From NCBI GenBank assembly GCA_938029215.1, contig CALHFG010000044.1, positions 1-45,204 of the forward strand: a stretch of DNA of 45,204 nt, given 5' to 3'. Source of the DNA: an uncultured Acidimicrobiales bacterium. GTDB lineage: Bacteria; Actinomycetota; Acidimicrobiia; Acidimicrobiales; SZUA-35. Under the pieces are notes generated by a model. The model was not told the DNA's origin, made no database searches, and saw only the letters and a list, made by a program, of their open reading frames with translations. The position numbers were made by a program, and so were the translations under genes. Within the stretch, counting starts at the first letter, position 1. The number at the start of each line of letters is the position of its first letter. This document shows positions 1 to 8,564 of the stretch, piece by piece.

Positions 1-1198
1 AGTTTCCGTAGGCGTGGCTTGTATTGCCCGCAACGAGCTGAAGGCCCTGTGGCATCTCGACGACGTCAGTGAAATCGTGTACTTCACCGTTGCTCTCGAT
101 TCGGTTCGTCTTGTAGTAGACCAAAATCTGGTAGGGAACAATCGCGTTGTCGTCGGCGTCAACCACTGCTGGCATCCAGTAGGCGGAGCGATTGAGGGCA
201 AACCCGTTGCAGGTCCCGCCGCCGGTGTCAGCAACGAAGTCATCGCTGTCCGGGTTGGCGTTGGTGTAGGCGTCGGTGTTGGTTTTGCCGAAGTACAGGT
301 GCAGATGACCGCTTCCGGGATCGGTGTCGGTGTGCGGACGGCCAGGCGTATCTGGGTTGATAATCGGATCGTCGTAGGACAGGTGTGAGTACTGACAGGA
401 CACTCGAAAGTTCGCTGAGTTGTCGTTCGAGTCGTTTGTGTCCCCGACAGACACGTCGGTGAGGCGGTTGTCTGTCGGTGACGGCTGAGCGGCGTCATGG
501 TCGAGTCCGCTGAACAGCTCGAAACTATCGTTGGTGTTCCGCACCGACGCAAAAGGCCCGTCGCCGGGTTCGGGTTCGGGGTTGGTGCCGAAGGCTGGGA
601 TTGTGAAGGGTATGTAGGCGGATGTGTCGCCGGCGGTGTTGATTGCTTGGACTTCTACGTTTACGGGGCCTGTGGTGAGGCCGTCGAGGTAGAGGGAGTT
701 TCCGTTGGTGGTGCGTGGGGTTCCTCCGTTGACGCGGACGTTGTAGGAGAGGGTTTGGGTGGTGACGCGGTCCCAGAAGAGGTCGGCGTTTGAGTTGCCG
801 TAGCGGTCGGCACGTAGGCCGGTCGGTGCTGGAACGTCGCTCCTCGCCGTCGCCACCGACACTCGATTAGACCGCTGACTGAAGCTGACGTTCGCTCCGC
901 CGTTGTCGTAGGCAATTACGTAGAACTCGCCGGTCAATTGGCCAGCGGTCCACGTGGATGTCGGCCAGCCAACCGATGTGACGTACTCGGGGTTCGCTCC
1001 AACGTTGTAGATGTTGACCCCCCGAACTTCCACACCGTTGTCCGGGATCGTCCACGACAACGTACTGCCAGAAGCTGTAAGTACTGGTTGCGATGGTGTG
1101 CCGGTCTGGGCTGAAACCGTGCTGGGCGTCAACGTTGTTAGTAACGCTGCCGTGAGTAGCAGAGCGGCCATGACCTGTCTGGTCGTATTCAACATCAT
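1..1198 (-). CDS. secreted FnIII-DUF1996 protein, 3' end outside window
   Basis: Reading from the minus strand gives about 399 residues without a stop, running off the window edge. The protein starts with a signal peptide (MMLNTTRQVMAALLLTAALL, cleavage probably after VSA). A fibronectin type III-like domain follows (around residues 95-180, beginning APTGLRADRYGN), then an acidic Pro-rich linker. From about residue 235 there is a DUF1996 domain, recognised by the SCQYSHLSYDDPI and SGHLHLYFGKTNT signatures. DUF1996 is a secreted domain of unknown function found in fungi and actinobacteria. A strong ribosome binding site AGGAAGGA stands just upstream of a double ATG (1198 or 1195), so unlike many genes here it has a leader. 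The function is unknown; an extracellular role is inferred from the signal peptide. Confidence 0.85.
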   Translation of the reverse strand, partial: MMLNTTRQVMAALLLTAALLTTLTPSTVSAQTGTPSQPVLTASGSTLSWTIPDNGVEVRGVNIYNVGANPEYVTSVGWPTSTWTAGQLTGEFYVIAYDNGGANVSFSQRSNRVSVATARSDVPAPTGLRADRYGNSNADLFWDRVTTQTLSYNVRVNGGTPRTTNGNSLYLDGLTTGPVNVEVQAINTAGDTSAYIPFTIPAFGTNPEPEPGDGPFASVRNTNDSFELFSGLDHDAAQPSPTDNRLTDVSVGDTNDSNDNSANFRVSCQYSHLSYDDPIINPDTPGRPHTDTDPGSGHLHLYFGKTNTDAYTNANPDSDDFVADTGGGTCNGFALNRSAYWMPAVVDADDNAIVPYQILVYYKTNRIESNGEVHDFTDVVEMPQGLQLVAGNTSHAYGN

Positions 1199-1409
1199 GT
1201 GTCCTTCCTGAGGTTCAAGGCATAGACGCACCGGCTTACATCGCCGGGGGACAACATGCGCGAACTGCGCAACAAAGCAGCCATTTCCACCCGCGATTCG
1301 GACCTGACGATGTAACGCAGGCGTAGCCTGCGGCATCCGGACGAATGGCGACTCGAGCCTTGGGCGTCTGTGTGGACAAGAGACGAAACTCTGGCCGTCT
1401 CGTGGGTGG

Positions 1410-2486
1410 CTAGAGGGGTGGGATCAACACAATCTTGCCGACGAACTCTTTGCTTAGAAACATCCTTTGCGCTTCCACGATCTCGTGCAGTGGGAACGTT
1501 GCGGTTACTAACGGCCGCAGGGCGCCTGTCTCGATGTAGCCAACGAGCGCATCCCACACAGCGTCGGGTTGATGGGTGCTTCCCACCAGGTCGAGATCCT
1601 TGAGATAGAGCGTGCGTACGTCGAGCTCCACGATCGGTCCCGCAATGGCTCCGGAGGTCCCGTAGCGTCCTTGACGGCGCAAGACTTCGAGCAACGAAGG
1701 GAACTGATCACCGGCCACCACGTCGGCCACGCAGTCCACCGACTCGCTTCCCAACTCCTCCACCAGGTCGGTTCCCCGGGCAACAACCCGGTCGGCGCCG
1801 AGCTCGATCAGCTGGTCGGCCTTGGCGGCCGATGCGACCGCAATCACCGTTGCCCCTCGAAGCTTCGCCAACTGGACACCCGCAGATCCAACACCTCCGG
1901 ACGCTCCAGTGATCAACACCGTCTCACTCGCGGTCAGCCGGATCCTCTGTAGCAAACCCTCGGCGGTCGAGTAGGCGCATGGCAGGGACCCGAGCTCGAC
2001 ATCGCTTAGGTCCGTGGTCACCGCTGTGGCTTGGTCGGAGCGAACGACGCAGTACTGCGCGAAGCCGCCGTCGAACTCTGACCCCATGGTGGATGGCAGA
2101 GTCGGACGGTCTGAGTACAGGTTTTGCATCGAGCGACAAACGACCCGGTCACCGACCCGAGCCGTATCGACGTCGACTCCGACCGACACGATTGTTCCAG
2201 TGACGTCGGCGCCCTGAATCCTGGGGAAGGATAGGGCCCCGTCCCAACCACCGGATTCAACCTCGGTGTCGAACCCATCGCCTCCGTCACTGGTGCTACT
2301 GGTGATGGTCTTGGAATACCAGCCGATACGGGTGTTGATGTCGGTGTTGTTCACCCCGGCCGCCGCCACCTTGATCAGTACCTCACCAGAGCGTGGAGAC
2401 GGAACCGGCACGTCGGTTCGATAGTCGAGTTTTTCGAAACCACCGTGACCGGTGAGGTAGACGGCGTGCATCGAAGGAGGGATCAC
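1410..2486 (-). CDS. zinc-free MDR family quinone oxidoreductase-like dehydrogenase
   Basis: 358-residue medium-chain dehydrogenase/reductase. The N-terminal GroES-like domain carries the usual SGEVLIKVAAAGVNNTDI segment, and the cofactor domain has the NAD(P) motif ITGASGGVGSAGVQLAK near residue 200. The Cys cluster of the structural zinc site of classical alcohol dehydrogenases is not evident, which points to the quinone oxidoreductase or enoyl reductase branch. It would reduce a quinone, enone or similar substrate with NAD(P)H; the substrate cannot be told. The GTG at 2486 overlaps the stop of the upstream TfoX-like gene by 4 bp (GTGA), indicating translational coupling. An in-frame ATG at 2471 (MHAVYLTGHGG) is the alternative start and fits the usual family N-terminus equally well. 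Confidence 0.85.
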   Translation of the reverse strand: MIPPSMHAVYLTGHGGFEKLDYRTDVPVPSPRSGEVLIKVAAAGVNNTDINTRIGWYSKTITSSTSDGGDGFDTEVESGGWDGALSFPRIQGADVTGTIVSVGVDVDTARVGDRVVCRSMQNLYSDRPTLPSTMGSEFDGGFAQYCVVRSDQATAVTTDLSDVELGSLPCAYSTAEGLLQRIRLTASETVLITGASGGVGSAGVQLAKLRGATVIAVASAAKADQLIELGADRVVARGTDLVEELGSESVDCVADVVAGDQFPSLLEVLRRQGRYGTSGAIAGPIVELDVRTLYLKDLDLVGSTHQPDAVWDALVGYIETGALRPLVTATFPLHEIVEAQRMFLSKEFVGKIVLIPPL

Positions 2487-2851
2487 TTTTTGGGCTTCTT
2501 CTTGGTCGGTTTTGGTTTCAGCGTTGCGATGTAGTCGTAGCTGCGGGCGAACCAGCCTGCCAGCGTTTCGGTGTCGCGCAGCAGATCGGCTGGCACGATG
2601 GCGTATCCGTTCATCGTCTTGCCGTACTGGATGGACGGGCCGGAGTCGTAGGTGTCAGTGAACTCGGTCCAGTCTTGGGTCGAGAACCGCAATGCGACCG
2701 TGCCATCCCGATCCAAGAAGCTGAACATGTGACCGTTGAGCGATGTGTACGGGTTGGCGGCACCCTTACGGTCCACGGTTTCGAACCGGCTGACTAGTTC
2801 CTCGTACAGTTCGAGCGCTTCGGGTGGTCCCGTGTACTTCGCTTTGGCCAT
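2483..2851 (-). CDS. small TfoX-like conserved protein
   Basis: 122 residues, resembling stand-alone proteins related to the TfoX/Sxy N-terminal domain. The segments KGAANPYTSLNGHMFSFL and GYAIVPADLL are typical, and it ends in a Lys-Pro tail (KPKPTKKKPKK) that may bind nucleic acid. The family has no established biochemical function outside gamma-proteobacterial competence regulators. It is the first gene of a two-gene leftward unit with the MDR dehydrogenase. The ATG at 2851 has no ribosome binding site but lies 6 nt after a TAGCAT hexamer, which suggests a leaderless message. The family assignment rests on remembered sequence likeness only. Confidence 0.75.
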   Translation of the reverse strand: MAKAKYTGPPEALELYEELVSRFETVDRKGAANPYTSLNGHMFSFLDRDGTVALRFSTQDWTEFTDTYDSGPSIQYGKTMNGYAIVPADLLRDTETLAGWFARSYDYIATLKPKPTKKKPKK

Positions 2852-2857
2852 GACCGA

Positions 2858-2863
2858 ATGCTA
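2858..2863 (-). promoter_or_regulatory. -10 hexamer TAGCAT of a leaderless gene
   Basis: TAGCAT (TA-N3-T) on the minus strand, 6 nt before the ATG at 2851. This matches the window-wide arrangement in which transcription would start at the start codon itself. Confidence 0.5.
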
Positions 2864-2874
2864 AACCAGCGGAT

Positions 2875-3564
2875 GTGAACCTTCACGTGGACGAAGTCGT
2901 TGCCGAAGTCGAGGCGGTACTTGAGCCGCTCGCGAACCCTGAACAGGCTGGCCCCATGGCCGCCTATATGCGAGACCAGTTTCCGTTCCTTGGCATCAAG
3001 ACTCCCGAACGTCGTGCTGCGGTGAAACCCATCATGATGCGGGGAAAAGACTGGACAGCTGACGAGCTCCTCAACGTTGCAGAAGCGTTGATGGATCAGC
3101 CCGAGCGAGAGTTCAGTTTCGTGGCAACCGAACTTTTGCGAAAGTGGCGGGCGACGCTCAGATCTCAGGACCTGAACCGGATTCGACGTCTGATCCAGAC
3201 CAAGAGCTGGTGGGACACCGTCGACGGGCTTGCGGTCCACACCCTTGGTGCTGTCGTACTGGCCGACCGATCCTTGCAGGCCGCCATGGATCTTTGGATC
3301 CACGATGACGACATTTGGGTTGCGCGATCGGCGATCCTTCATCAGTTGATGTGGAAGCACGAAATAGATGCCGAGAGGCTTTTCCGGTACTGCGACCTAC
3401 GCGCCGAAGACACCGAATTCTTTATTCGGAAGGCGCTTGGCTGGGCCCTCCGCCAGCACGCAAGAACCGACCCCGAAGCAGTTCGAGACTATGTGAATCG
3501 CAATGCCGATCGTCTAGCGGGGCTTACCAAACGAGAGGCCCTCAAACACATCGGTACTGCTTAG
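2875..3564 (+). CDS. DNA alkylation repair protein, AlkD-like
   Basis: 229-residue all-helical HEAT-like repeat protein of the AlkC/AlkD DNA glycosylase superfamily. AlkD proteins remove bulky or cationic N3- and N7-alkylpurines without flipping the base. The family signature is visible in the N-terminal FPFLGIKTPERRAAVKPI and in IQTKSWWDTVDGLAVHTLG (about residues 105-123), which supplies the catalytic-site Trp and Asp. Length is normal for the family. It starts with GTG; no ribosome binding site is obvious. Its TAG stop overlaps the TAA stop of the convergent gene at 3561 within the tetramer TTAG. Confidence in the family is high; substrate range is not visible. Confidence 0.88.
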   Translation: MNLHVDEVVAEVEAVLEPLANPEQAGPMAAYMRDQFPFLGIKTPERRAAVKPIMMRGKDWTADELLNVAEALMDQPEREFSFVATELLRKWRATLRSQDLNRIRRLIQTKSWWDTVDGLAVHTLGAVVLADRSLQAAMDLWIHDDDIWVARSAILHQLMWKHEIDAERLFRYCDLRAEDTEFFIRKALGWALRQHARTDPEAVRDYVNRNADRLAGLTKREALKHIGTA

Positions 3565-3947
3565 TGACGGGCGAGCACTCGTTCCGGGGTCGGTGACTCT
3601 GCAGCTGTGCCGGAATGGTTGACACGACTGCGGGTGGCGACAACCGCGACGGCGGGTACAAGGAAGAAAAGGGCACCTGCCACGAAGTAGCCCCATACGG
3701 TTGCGCCAAAGATCAACAGGCTGGCGATCACGATGTTCTCCGTCGTCGACCGGTTTCCCTCTGCCGCAGATTTGCGGATCGAAACGAGGGCGAGGCCGAT
3801 GAATGTGGTCAACAGGGCGAGGGGAACAAGGCGCCCGTCGGTCACGACCGACAACAGAACGGGAGCGGCCGAAAGAACTGCCGCCTTTGCCACGTTCGAT
3901 TGCGTGAGAATGGCCTTCGGATCAGCGAAGACAATCGTGCTTTCCAT
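3561..3947 (-). CDS. small integral membrane protein, unknown function
   Basis: 128 residues with about four hydrophobic stretches: AAVLSAAPVLLSVV, LVPLALLTTFIGLALV, NIVIASLLIFGATVWGYFVA and GALFFLVPAVAVVA. A short hydrophilic tail follows. I do not recognise a family. A GATAAT hexamer (3954-3959) lies 6 nt before the ATG, so it is probably a leaderless gene with its own promoter. It converges on the AlkD-like gene, and the two stop codons share TTAG. The promoter-like element and continuous membrane topology support it as a real gene rather than a chance frame. Confidence 0.7.
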   Translation of the reverse strand: MESTIVFADPKAILTQSNVAKAAVLSAAPVLLSVVTDGRLVPLALLTTFIGLALVSIRKSAAEGNRSTTENIVIASLLIFGATVWGYFVAGALFFLVPAVAVVATRSRVNHSGTAAESPTPERVLARH

Positions 3948-4052
3948 GCCTCAATTATCGATCTTTCCGCCAGAATTGTGTACGTGCTTTTTGGCACACG
4001 TGACCCCCTTCACGCAGGGGAAACTCCGCAATTAGCGGCCCTGGCAATTCGA

Positions 4053-5819
4053 CTACCAGTATTCCTCGTAGTGGATGTTGCCCGGCTCGTTTCGGCGGTC
4101 CACGGTGAACCCTCTTTCCACGAGCAGTTGCACCACCCCGACCGTCTCAGGAAAGTGTTCCTGGCCGTCGTCGCCCTTTTCGGGAATGCCGATCATCGCC
4201 GGATTTCCACACAGGAAAACGGCCGAGTTTTCCGGATCGAGCGGGATACCTTCGGACTCGAACCACCCGTCGGTGAACAGGCTCTGGATGTACCGCTTCG
4301 GCACCCCTTCCTCACGGGTTGGCAGCGGAAGGTAGTGATAGTTGGGATACCGCCTTTCGAGCTCCCGATGTTTGGCCTCATAACCCAGATCCGCCGACTT
4401 CCGCACGCTCACCGCCGACACGATTGGACCACTGTGGCCTTTGCGGAGCAACTCCAGCACCATTGCGTTGTGGGGGGCTTCGCCGGTTCCGGTGGATAGC
4501 AGTAGCACGGTGGACGACGGATCGTTCACGCTGCTCAAGGTGTACCGGCCCGCAACCTTCGGGCCAAGATAGATCCGATCCCCGGGCCGTTTCAGCGCCA
4601 GACGCGGGGTGAGCGCTGGCACATTGTCGTCGGTCGGAGGGACCAGAACGATGTAGAACTCCAGCTCGGTCGCCGCGTCGTCGTTGGCGAGATAGCCGTT
4701 GTCTTCAAAGATCCGGCTGCTGATCGAGTATGAACGGCGGATGAGCTTGTGCCAGCGCTGATCCAGCCCGGTGTCGACCGCATCGTCGATTCGGTCCTCC
4801 CAGAACCCAAGGCCCAACGACGCATACTGGCCAGGAATGTGAGACACATCGCCGTGGTCGGGGCGGACCCGCAACACCCAGAGATCCGAATGCGTAGGTT
4901 CAAAGTAGGTGATGGTGGCGTTGTAGTGCTCGTCCCGGAATTCCTCAACGAGGCCCTGCGTACGAGCCCGGCGGGTTATCGGTGTTGGCGCAACGGGGAG
5001 TTCGACCTCCGGGAAACAGGCCGCAGCGATACGTTGCCCAACGTCGACCCCAGAAGCGCTGTGGACACCGTCGATCGTCTCGTCGCCGACGAACCACAGT
5101 TTGCTCGACGCAACTGCGGCCGGGCTTGCGCCAACCAGCGAAGGCGCCGCCATCTGCCGTTCGGCGGCAAAGACCACATGATCGAACTGAAGGTCAGGGG
5201 TTCGGCGATCATCGAAGAACGCCATGGGGAAGCCGTCGACCACTTCGATCGAGTCAGGATTCGCCCGATACAACAACGTTGCCCGGCGTTCCCGTTCGAG
5301 GCGGCGCAGCATATTCTCACCAGCAGGAGAGAGTCGAGCCGGGTCCAGCCCACCTCCGGCGAGGACCACACCCGCACCACCGGCAGCGGCCTGAGCCACC
5401 ATCTCTACCGCTCGGTCGGTATGGCCGATGATCAGTACGTCCTGATCCGAGAGCCGATCGGGAAGCTGATCCAGAAGCACGCGATCGCTGCTCGGGGGAG
5501 TGGTAAGCGGGGACCATTCGGGGTCTTCAGGGCGGAGCGCCACCAAGGCCGCCCGGGTTCGATAGCTCAAACGATTCGTGTTCACGACCAGGTCGTCACC
5601 AACCGTTTCGATCGAGCTGACGGTCTCGCCGTAGCCGATGTCCAGACTGTTCTCGGAGGCAAGTTCAGGAAAGGCCACCGAGGTTCCTTGTTCGATCACA
5701 CGAACCAGACCGATCCCTGAACGAAGGGAAGAAATGGCGACCGAAAGCCCGGGCGCTGTTCCTCCAACGATTACGAGGTCGTAGCGGCCAGAGTCGGTGG
5801 CATTATTCGGATTGTCCAT
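4053..5819 (-). CDS. degenerate flavin reductase module fused to ferredoxin-NADP+ reductase
   Basis: 588 residues from the ATG at 5819, preceded by GAGGGA at good spacing and 8 nt after the PPOX stop; the frame is open further upstream but into the neighbour. The C-terminal half (about 300-588) is a plant-type FNR: FAD site RRSYSIS, NADP site STGTGEAPHNAMVLELL, the CGNPAMIG strand and a terminal aromatic Tyr-Trp. It should pass electrons between NADPH and a ferredoxin or flavodoxin. The N-terminal 300 residues look like a thioredoxin-reductase-type two-dinucleotide fold. Its first glycine motif is altered (VGGTAPGLSVAI), the second is eroded (IIGHTDRAVEM) and no CxxC is present, so this half is probably non-redox or regulatory. 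It is co-directional with the PPOX gene and probably in one operon. Confidence 0.85.
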   Translation of the reverse strand: MDNPNNATDSGRYDLVIVGGTAPGLSVAISSLRSGIGLVRVIEQGTSVAFPELASENSLDIGYGETVSSIETVGDDLVVNTNRLSYRTRAALVALRPEDPEWSPLTTPPSSDRVLLDQLPDRLSDQDVLIIGHTDRAVEMVAQAAAGGAGVVLAGGGLDPARLSPAGENMLRRLERERRATLLYRANPDSIEVVDGFPMAFFDDRRTPDLQFDHVVFAAERQMAAPSLVGASPAAVASSKLWFVGDETIDGVHSASGVDVGQRIAAACFPEVELPVAPTPITRRARTQGLVEEFRDEHYNATITYFEPTHSDLWVLRVRPDHGDVSHIPGQYASLGLGFWEDRIDDAVDTGLDQRWHKLIRRSYSISSRIFEDNGYLANDDAATELEFYIVLVPPTDDNVPALTPRLALKRPGDRIYLGPKVAGRYTLSSVNDPSSTVLLLSTGTGEAPHNAMVLELLRKGHSGPIVSAVSVRKSADLGYEAKHRELERRYPNYHYLPLPTREEGVPKRYIQSLFTDGWFESEGIPLDPENSAVFLCGNPAMIGIPEKGDDGQEHFPETVGVVQLLVERGFTVDRRNEPGNIHYEEYW

Positions 5820-5827
5820 TGGTTCCC

Positions 5828-6358
5828 TCAGTCGTCGAACATCTGAGGTGAACGCTGACTGTCGTCCGCGAATTCCCCGCCGGGCTGCCATTTCTCGAAC
5901 ATCGCCTTCTTGCTGCTCGGAAACCCGCCCGTTGCAACCGGGCCCCACGAGGAGATTTCAATGCGGATGATGCACTTCTCCTGCCGTTCCATTGCGGCCC
6001 GGTATTCGTTCCAGTCCGGGTGCTCACCGGCAGCCGAACGGTAGTAGTCGATAAGCGGTTCCATGGCGTCGGGGAGGTCGATGATTTCGGCGTGGCCGTC
6101 GACCTGCACCCACGCACCTCCGAACTCGTCGCTCAGGACGCAAATTGAAACGGTGCCGTTCTGGCGAATGTTGAGCACTTTGGCGCGCTCGGGGTAGGTG
6201 GCGATCATGAGCGATTCATCCGAAGCCACCGCTCCGGTCACCGGCGACATCTGAACGCCGCCCGACTGTTTCAGGGTGGTCAGCACCCATTGTTTGCGAT
6301 CCCGAAGAAAGTCGACAAGTTCGGCCCGGTCGACTTCGTTGTTCATTGCGAAGAGCAT
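5828..6358 (-). CDS. pyridoxamine 5'-phosphate oxidase-like (PPOX) flavin or F420 protein
   Basis: 176-residue split-barrel protein of the PPOX family. It opens with FLRDRKQWVLTTL and carries the MSPVTGAVASDESLMIATYPERAKVLNIRQNGTVS core; IRIEISSWGPVATGGFP near the end is typical of actinobacterial PPOX-class F420- or FMN-dependent reductases. The substrate is unknown. Its ATG overlaps the amidase stop in TAATG (6356-6360); a second ATG at 6343 (MNNEVDRAELVDFL) is an equally reasonable start. It sits between the amidase and the FNR fusion, only 8 nt before the latter. A shared redox role is an inference from the spacing alone. Confidence 0.85.
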   Translation of the reverse strand: MLFAMNNEVDRAELVDFLRDRKQWVLTTLKQSGGVQMSPVTGAVASDESLMIATYPERAKVLNIRQNGTVSICVLSDEFGGAWVQVDGHAEIIDLPDAMEPLIDYYRSAAGEHPDWNEYRAAMERQEKCIIRIEISSWGPVATGGFPSSKKAMFEKWQPGGEFADDSQRSPQMFDD

Positions 6359-7518
6359 TACGCCAACATAATCGTGCTGGCGAGCTCCAACAGCGTTACG
6401 TCAGACCCTTGGGGTCCAAGAAGCTGCACGCCGAACTCGATGCCATCGGACCGGAACGGGACCGTCACTGCCGGCAGGCCAGCAATATTTGCGGCGATCG
6501 TGTTTGGCAGCACGACCTGGCGGAGATCGAAGTGACGTCCGTTGACCACGGCGATTTCGGGAGCGTCGGTCGTGGGGGGCTGGCAGCCGGTGGCCGGGAG
6601 CACGAGCACCGAGTTCTCGAGAAGGTCATTCAGTTGGAGTCGCAGATAGGCACGAAGTTCATTGCCACGGTCAAGCTCGCGGTTGTTCCGCTCTTCAGCC
6701 ACCGTGAGTCGCTGAATGATGTAGTCGGGGTAGTGCATGCTCTCGCCAGGCCAGGTCCCGATCATGTCACGGTGTGCCACGACCACCGCTGGACCCTGAA
6801 CCAGGCCGAAGCAATGAATCAGTTCGTCCTTGGTGGGGTATCCGACGCCGACCGCGTGGGGTAGATCGCGTTCGCTAGTGAGAATTTCGACTGCGTCAGC
6901 ACACGCCGCAGCTGCTGCGGAATCAACCAGATCGAGGGCGTCCGGAGGTGGCGACAAGATGGTGGGATTGGCGCCCATGCGCGTGGCGCCGAGCGCGTTG
7001 GCTGCTTTCAGGAGCACGTCGGTTTCTCGGGCGATGAGGCCGGGGTGGTCGAGCCCGGGGGCCAGCGGCAGGATGCCTGTCATCGGCACCAAGCCGTCGG
7101 AGAACTTCCAGCCAACGAGGTGGCACCACGCAGCGGGGATACGCACCGAGCCGCCGGTGTCGGTTCCGATGCCAAGATCGGCTTGGCCCAGTGCAACCGC
7201 TTCGGCAGAGCCCCCGGAAGACCCTCCTGCGACCCGACCCTCCATCACGGGGTTTTCAACTTGCCGGCCTCGGTCGTAGGTGGTGATTCCCCAGGCGAAC
7301 TCGTGGGTCGTCCCGGTTCCGACGATGTGGGCTCCGCTCGCCCGCAGGGCAGCGACGATTGCAGCGTCTTCAGTAGGGAATGCCCAGCGATCGGGCAACG
7401 CAACAGGGCTGTTGGCAGACAGCTCGTGCCCGCCGATGCCGACCAATTCCTTCACCACGACACTCACGTCGTCCAGCGGTCCGGTTCCAGTTGGGTCTCG
7501 GTGAACCTCAGCGAGCAT
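6358..7518 (-). CDS. amidase signature family hydrolase
   Basis: 386 residues with the full Ser-cisSer-Lys apparatus of the amidase signature family: the Lys in VVVKELVGIGG (residue 23), the Gly/Ser loop GGSSGGSAEAV and the nucleophile loop GTDTGGSVRIPAAW. These enzymes hydrolyse amides or act in GatA-type transamidation; this one is short for GatA and has no GatB or GatC neighbour, so a stand-alone amidase is more likely. The ATG at 7518 has no ribosome binding site and lies 6 nt after a TAGGTT hexamer (7525-7530), suggesting leaderless transcription. It is divergent from the secreted esterase gene. Confidence 0.88.
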   Translation of the reverse strand: MLAEVHRDPTGTGPLDDVSVVVKELVGIGGHELSANSPVALPDRWAFPTEDAAIVAALRASGAHIVGTGTTHEFAWGITTYDRGRQVENPVMEGRVAGGSSGGSAEAVALGQADLGIGTDTGGSVRIPAAWCHLVGWKFSDGLVPMTGILPLAPGLDHPGLIARETDVLLKAANALGATRMGANPTILSPPPDALDLVDSAAAAACADAVEILTSERDLPHAVGVGYPTKDELIHCFGLVQGPAVVVAHRDMIGTWPGESMHYPDYIIQRLTVAEERNNRELDRGNELRAYLRLQLNDLLENSVLVLPATGCQPPTTDAPEIAVVNGRHFDLRQVVLPNTIAANIAGLPAVTVPFRSDGIEFGVQLLGPQGSDVTLLELASTIMLA

Positions 7519-7524
7519 GAAACA

Positions 7525-7534
7525 AACCTACCCT
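7525..7534. promoter_or_regulatory. overlapping divergent -10 elements
   Basis: Minus-strand TAGGTT (7525-7530) lies 6 nt before the amidase ATG. Plus-strand TACCCT (7529-7534) lies 7 nt before the esterase ATG. They share two base pairs, so the two divergent leaderless promoters should compete for polymerase. Only the sequence arrangement is seen. Confidence 0.5.
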
Positions 7535-7541
7535 TGCCGGA

Positions 7542-8564
7542 ATGTCCCCCCGCCTGATAGCAAGCTTGATCGCGCTCAGCATCGCGGCGACCGCATGTTC
7601 GGGCAGCTCCGACGCGGCGCCGGCATCGACTTCTGCGTCACCTACCACGACCGCGCCTGCCCTCACCACAACGGCCCGACCTCAAGCGGCTGGCTGTTCT
7701 AGTCTTCCCACCGGATTTAGCGACATCGTCATCGACGGTGGAGGTGTAGCGCTACCGGTTCGGGTGTACGTTCCGACCAGTTTCTCCGGCAGCGAGATGG
7801 CGGCGGTCTTGAACTGGCATGCCCTCGGATCCAGCGGCATCGAACAACTGGCGCTCACCAACTACGAGGTATTGGCCGAGACGGAGGGTTTCGTTGTGGT
7901 GCACGCCAGCGGGGTTCCAGATCCCTTGTCCGGGCGCAACTCGTGGGAGTTGATCGATGATCAGGATCCGAACCGGGACGATCTTGCGTTCGTCGATGCG
8001 CTTCTCGATGATCTCATCGGCCGGTGGTGTGTGGACTCTAACCGTGTCTATTCAACGGGCATGTCGAATGGCGGCCTGTTCACCGCCCGCTTGGTGTGCG
8101 AGCGGGCCGATCGAATCGCAGCTGCGGTCTCGGTCGCCGGCTTGTACCACCAGCCTGATTGCAGTCCGGCCCGATCGGTTCCGTACCGGGCGTATCACGG
8201 CACCGCCGACGATGTCGTGCCATTCGACGGGAACGGCCAATCCAGTCTGACCTTGGGGATCGAAGATCCACGGCTGGCCGAGCTCTTCGCTTCGGTGATG
8301 CCGGATGAGTTCGCCGAATTCGCCACCGATTTCGGATGCGTAGCCGAGCCGACCCTGGAGAACGTGAGCGAAGATGTGACCCGCTATGACTATCTCGATT
8401 GTGATGTTCCGTTGAGTTTCTTTGAGATCGCGGAAGGCGGTCACACCTGGCCGGGTTCTCCGCTCGGGCCACTGCTCGAGGGCAGCCTTGGTTACACGAC
8501 GCCCAATGTGTCAGCAACGCTGGATGGCTGGGCGTTCATGAGTCAGCACAGCCTCGCCGGCTAG
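7542..8564 (+). CDS. secreted polyhydroxybutyrate-depolymerase-like esterase (LpqC-like)
   Basis: 340 residues. The N-terminus is a signal peptide ending in a possible lipobox (IAATACSG), followed by a Thr/Ala/Pro-rich linker typical of exported actinobacterial lipoproteins. The catalytic domain is an alpha/beta hydrolase of the PHB depolymerase / feruloyl esterase group (Esterase_PHB). It has the nucleophile elbow GMSNGG, a conserved YHGTADDVVPF segment and the catalytic His region GGHTWPGS. It probably cleaves an ester outside the membrane; the substrate is unknown. The ATG follows a TACCCT hexamer by 7 nt. Its TAG overlaps the ArsR stop in CTAG (8561-8564). Confidence 0.87.
   Translation: MSPRLIASLIALSIAATACSGSSDAAPASTSASPTTTAPALTTTARPQAAGCSSLPTGFSDIVIDGGGVALPVRVYVPTSFSGSEMAAVLNWHALGSSGIEQLALTNYEVLAETEGFVVVHASGVPDPLSGRNSWELIDDQDPNRDDLAFVDALLDDLIGRWCVDSNRVYSTGMSNGGLFTARLVCERADRIAAAVSVAGLYHQPDCSPARSVPYRAYHGTADDVVPFDGNGQSSLTLGIEDPRLAELFASVMPDEFAEFATDFGCVAEPTLENVSEDVTRYDYLDCDVPLSFFEIAEGGHTWPGSPLGPLLEGSLGYTTPNVSATLDGWAFMSQHSLAG

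Noticed and set aside
1316..1332. Hairpin CGCAGGC-GTA-GCCTGCG in the 211-bp gap between the first two leftward genes
   Set aside because: Stem is short and no T-run follows on either strand, so a terminator call is not supported; the rest of the gap shows nothing else I can name.
3615..5720. Long rightward frames at 3615-4499 and 4749-5720
   Set aside because: No recognisable protein; they are shadows of the FNR fusion, whose motifs are unmistakable.
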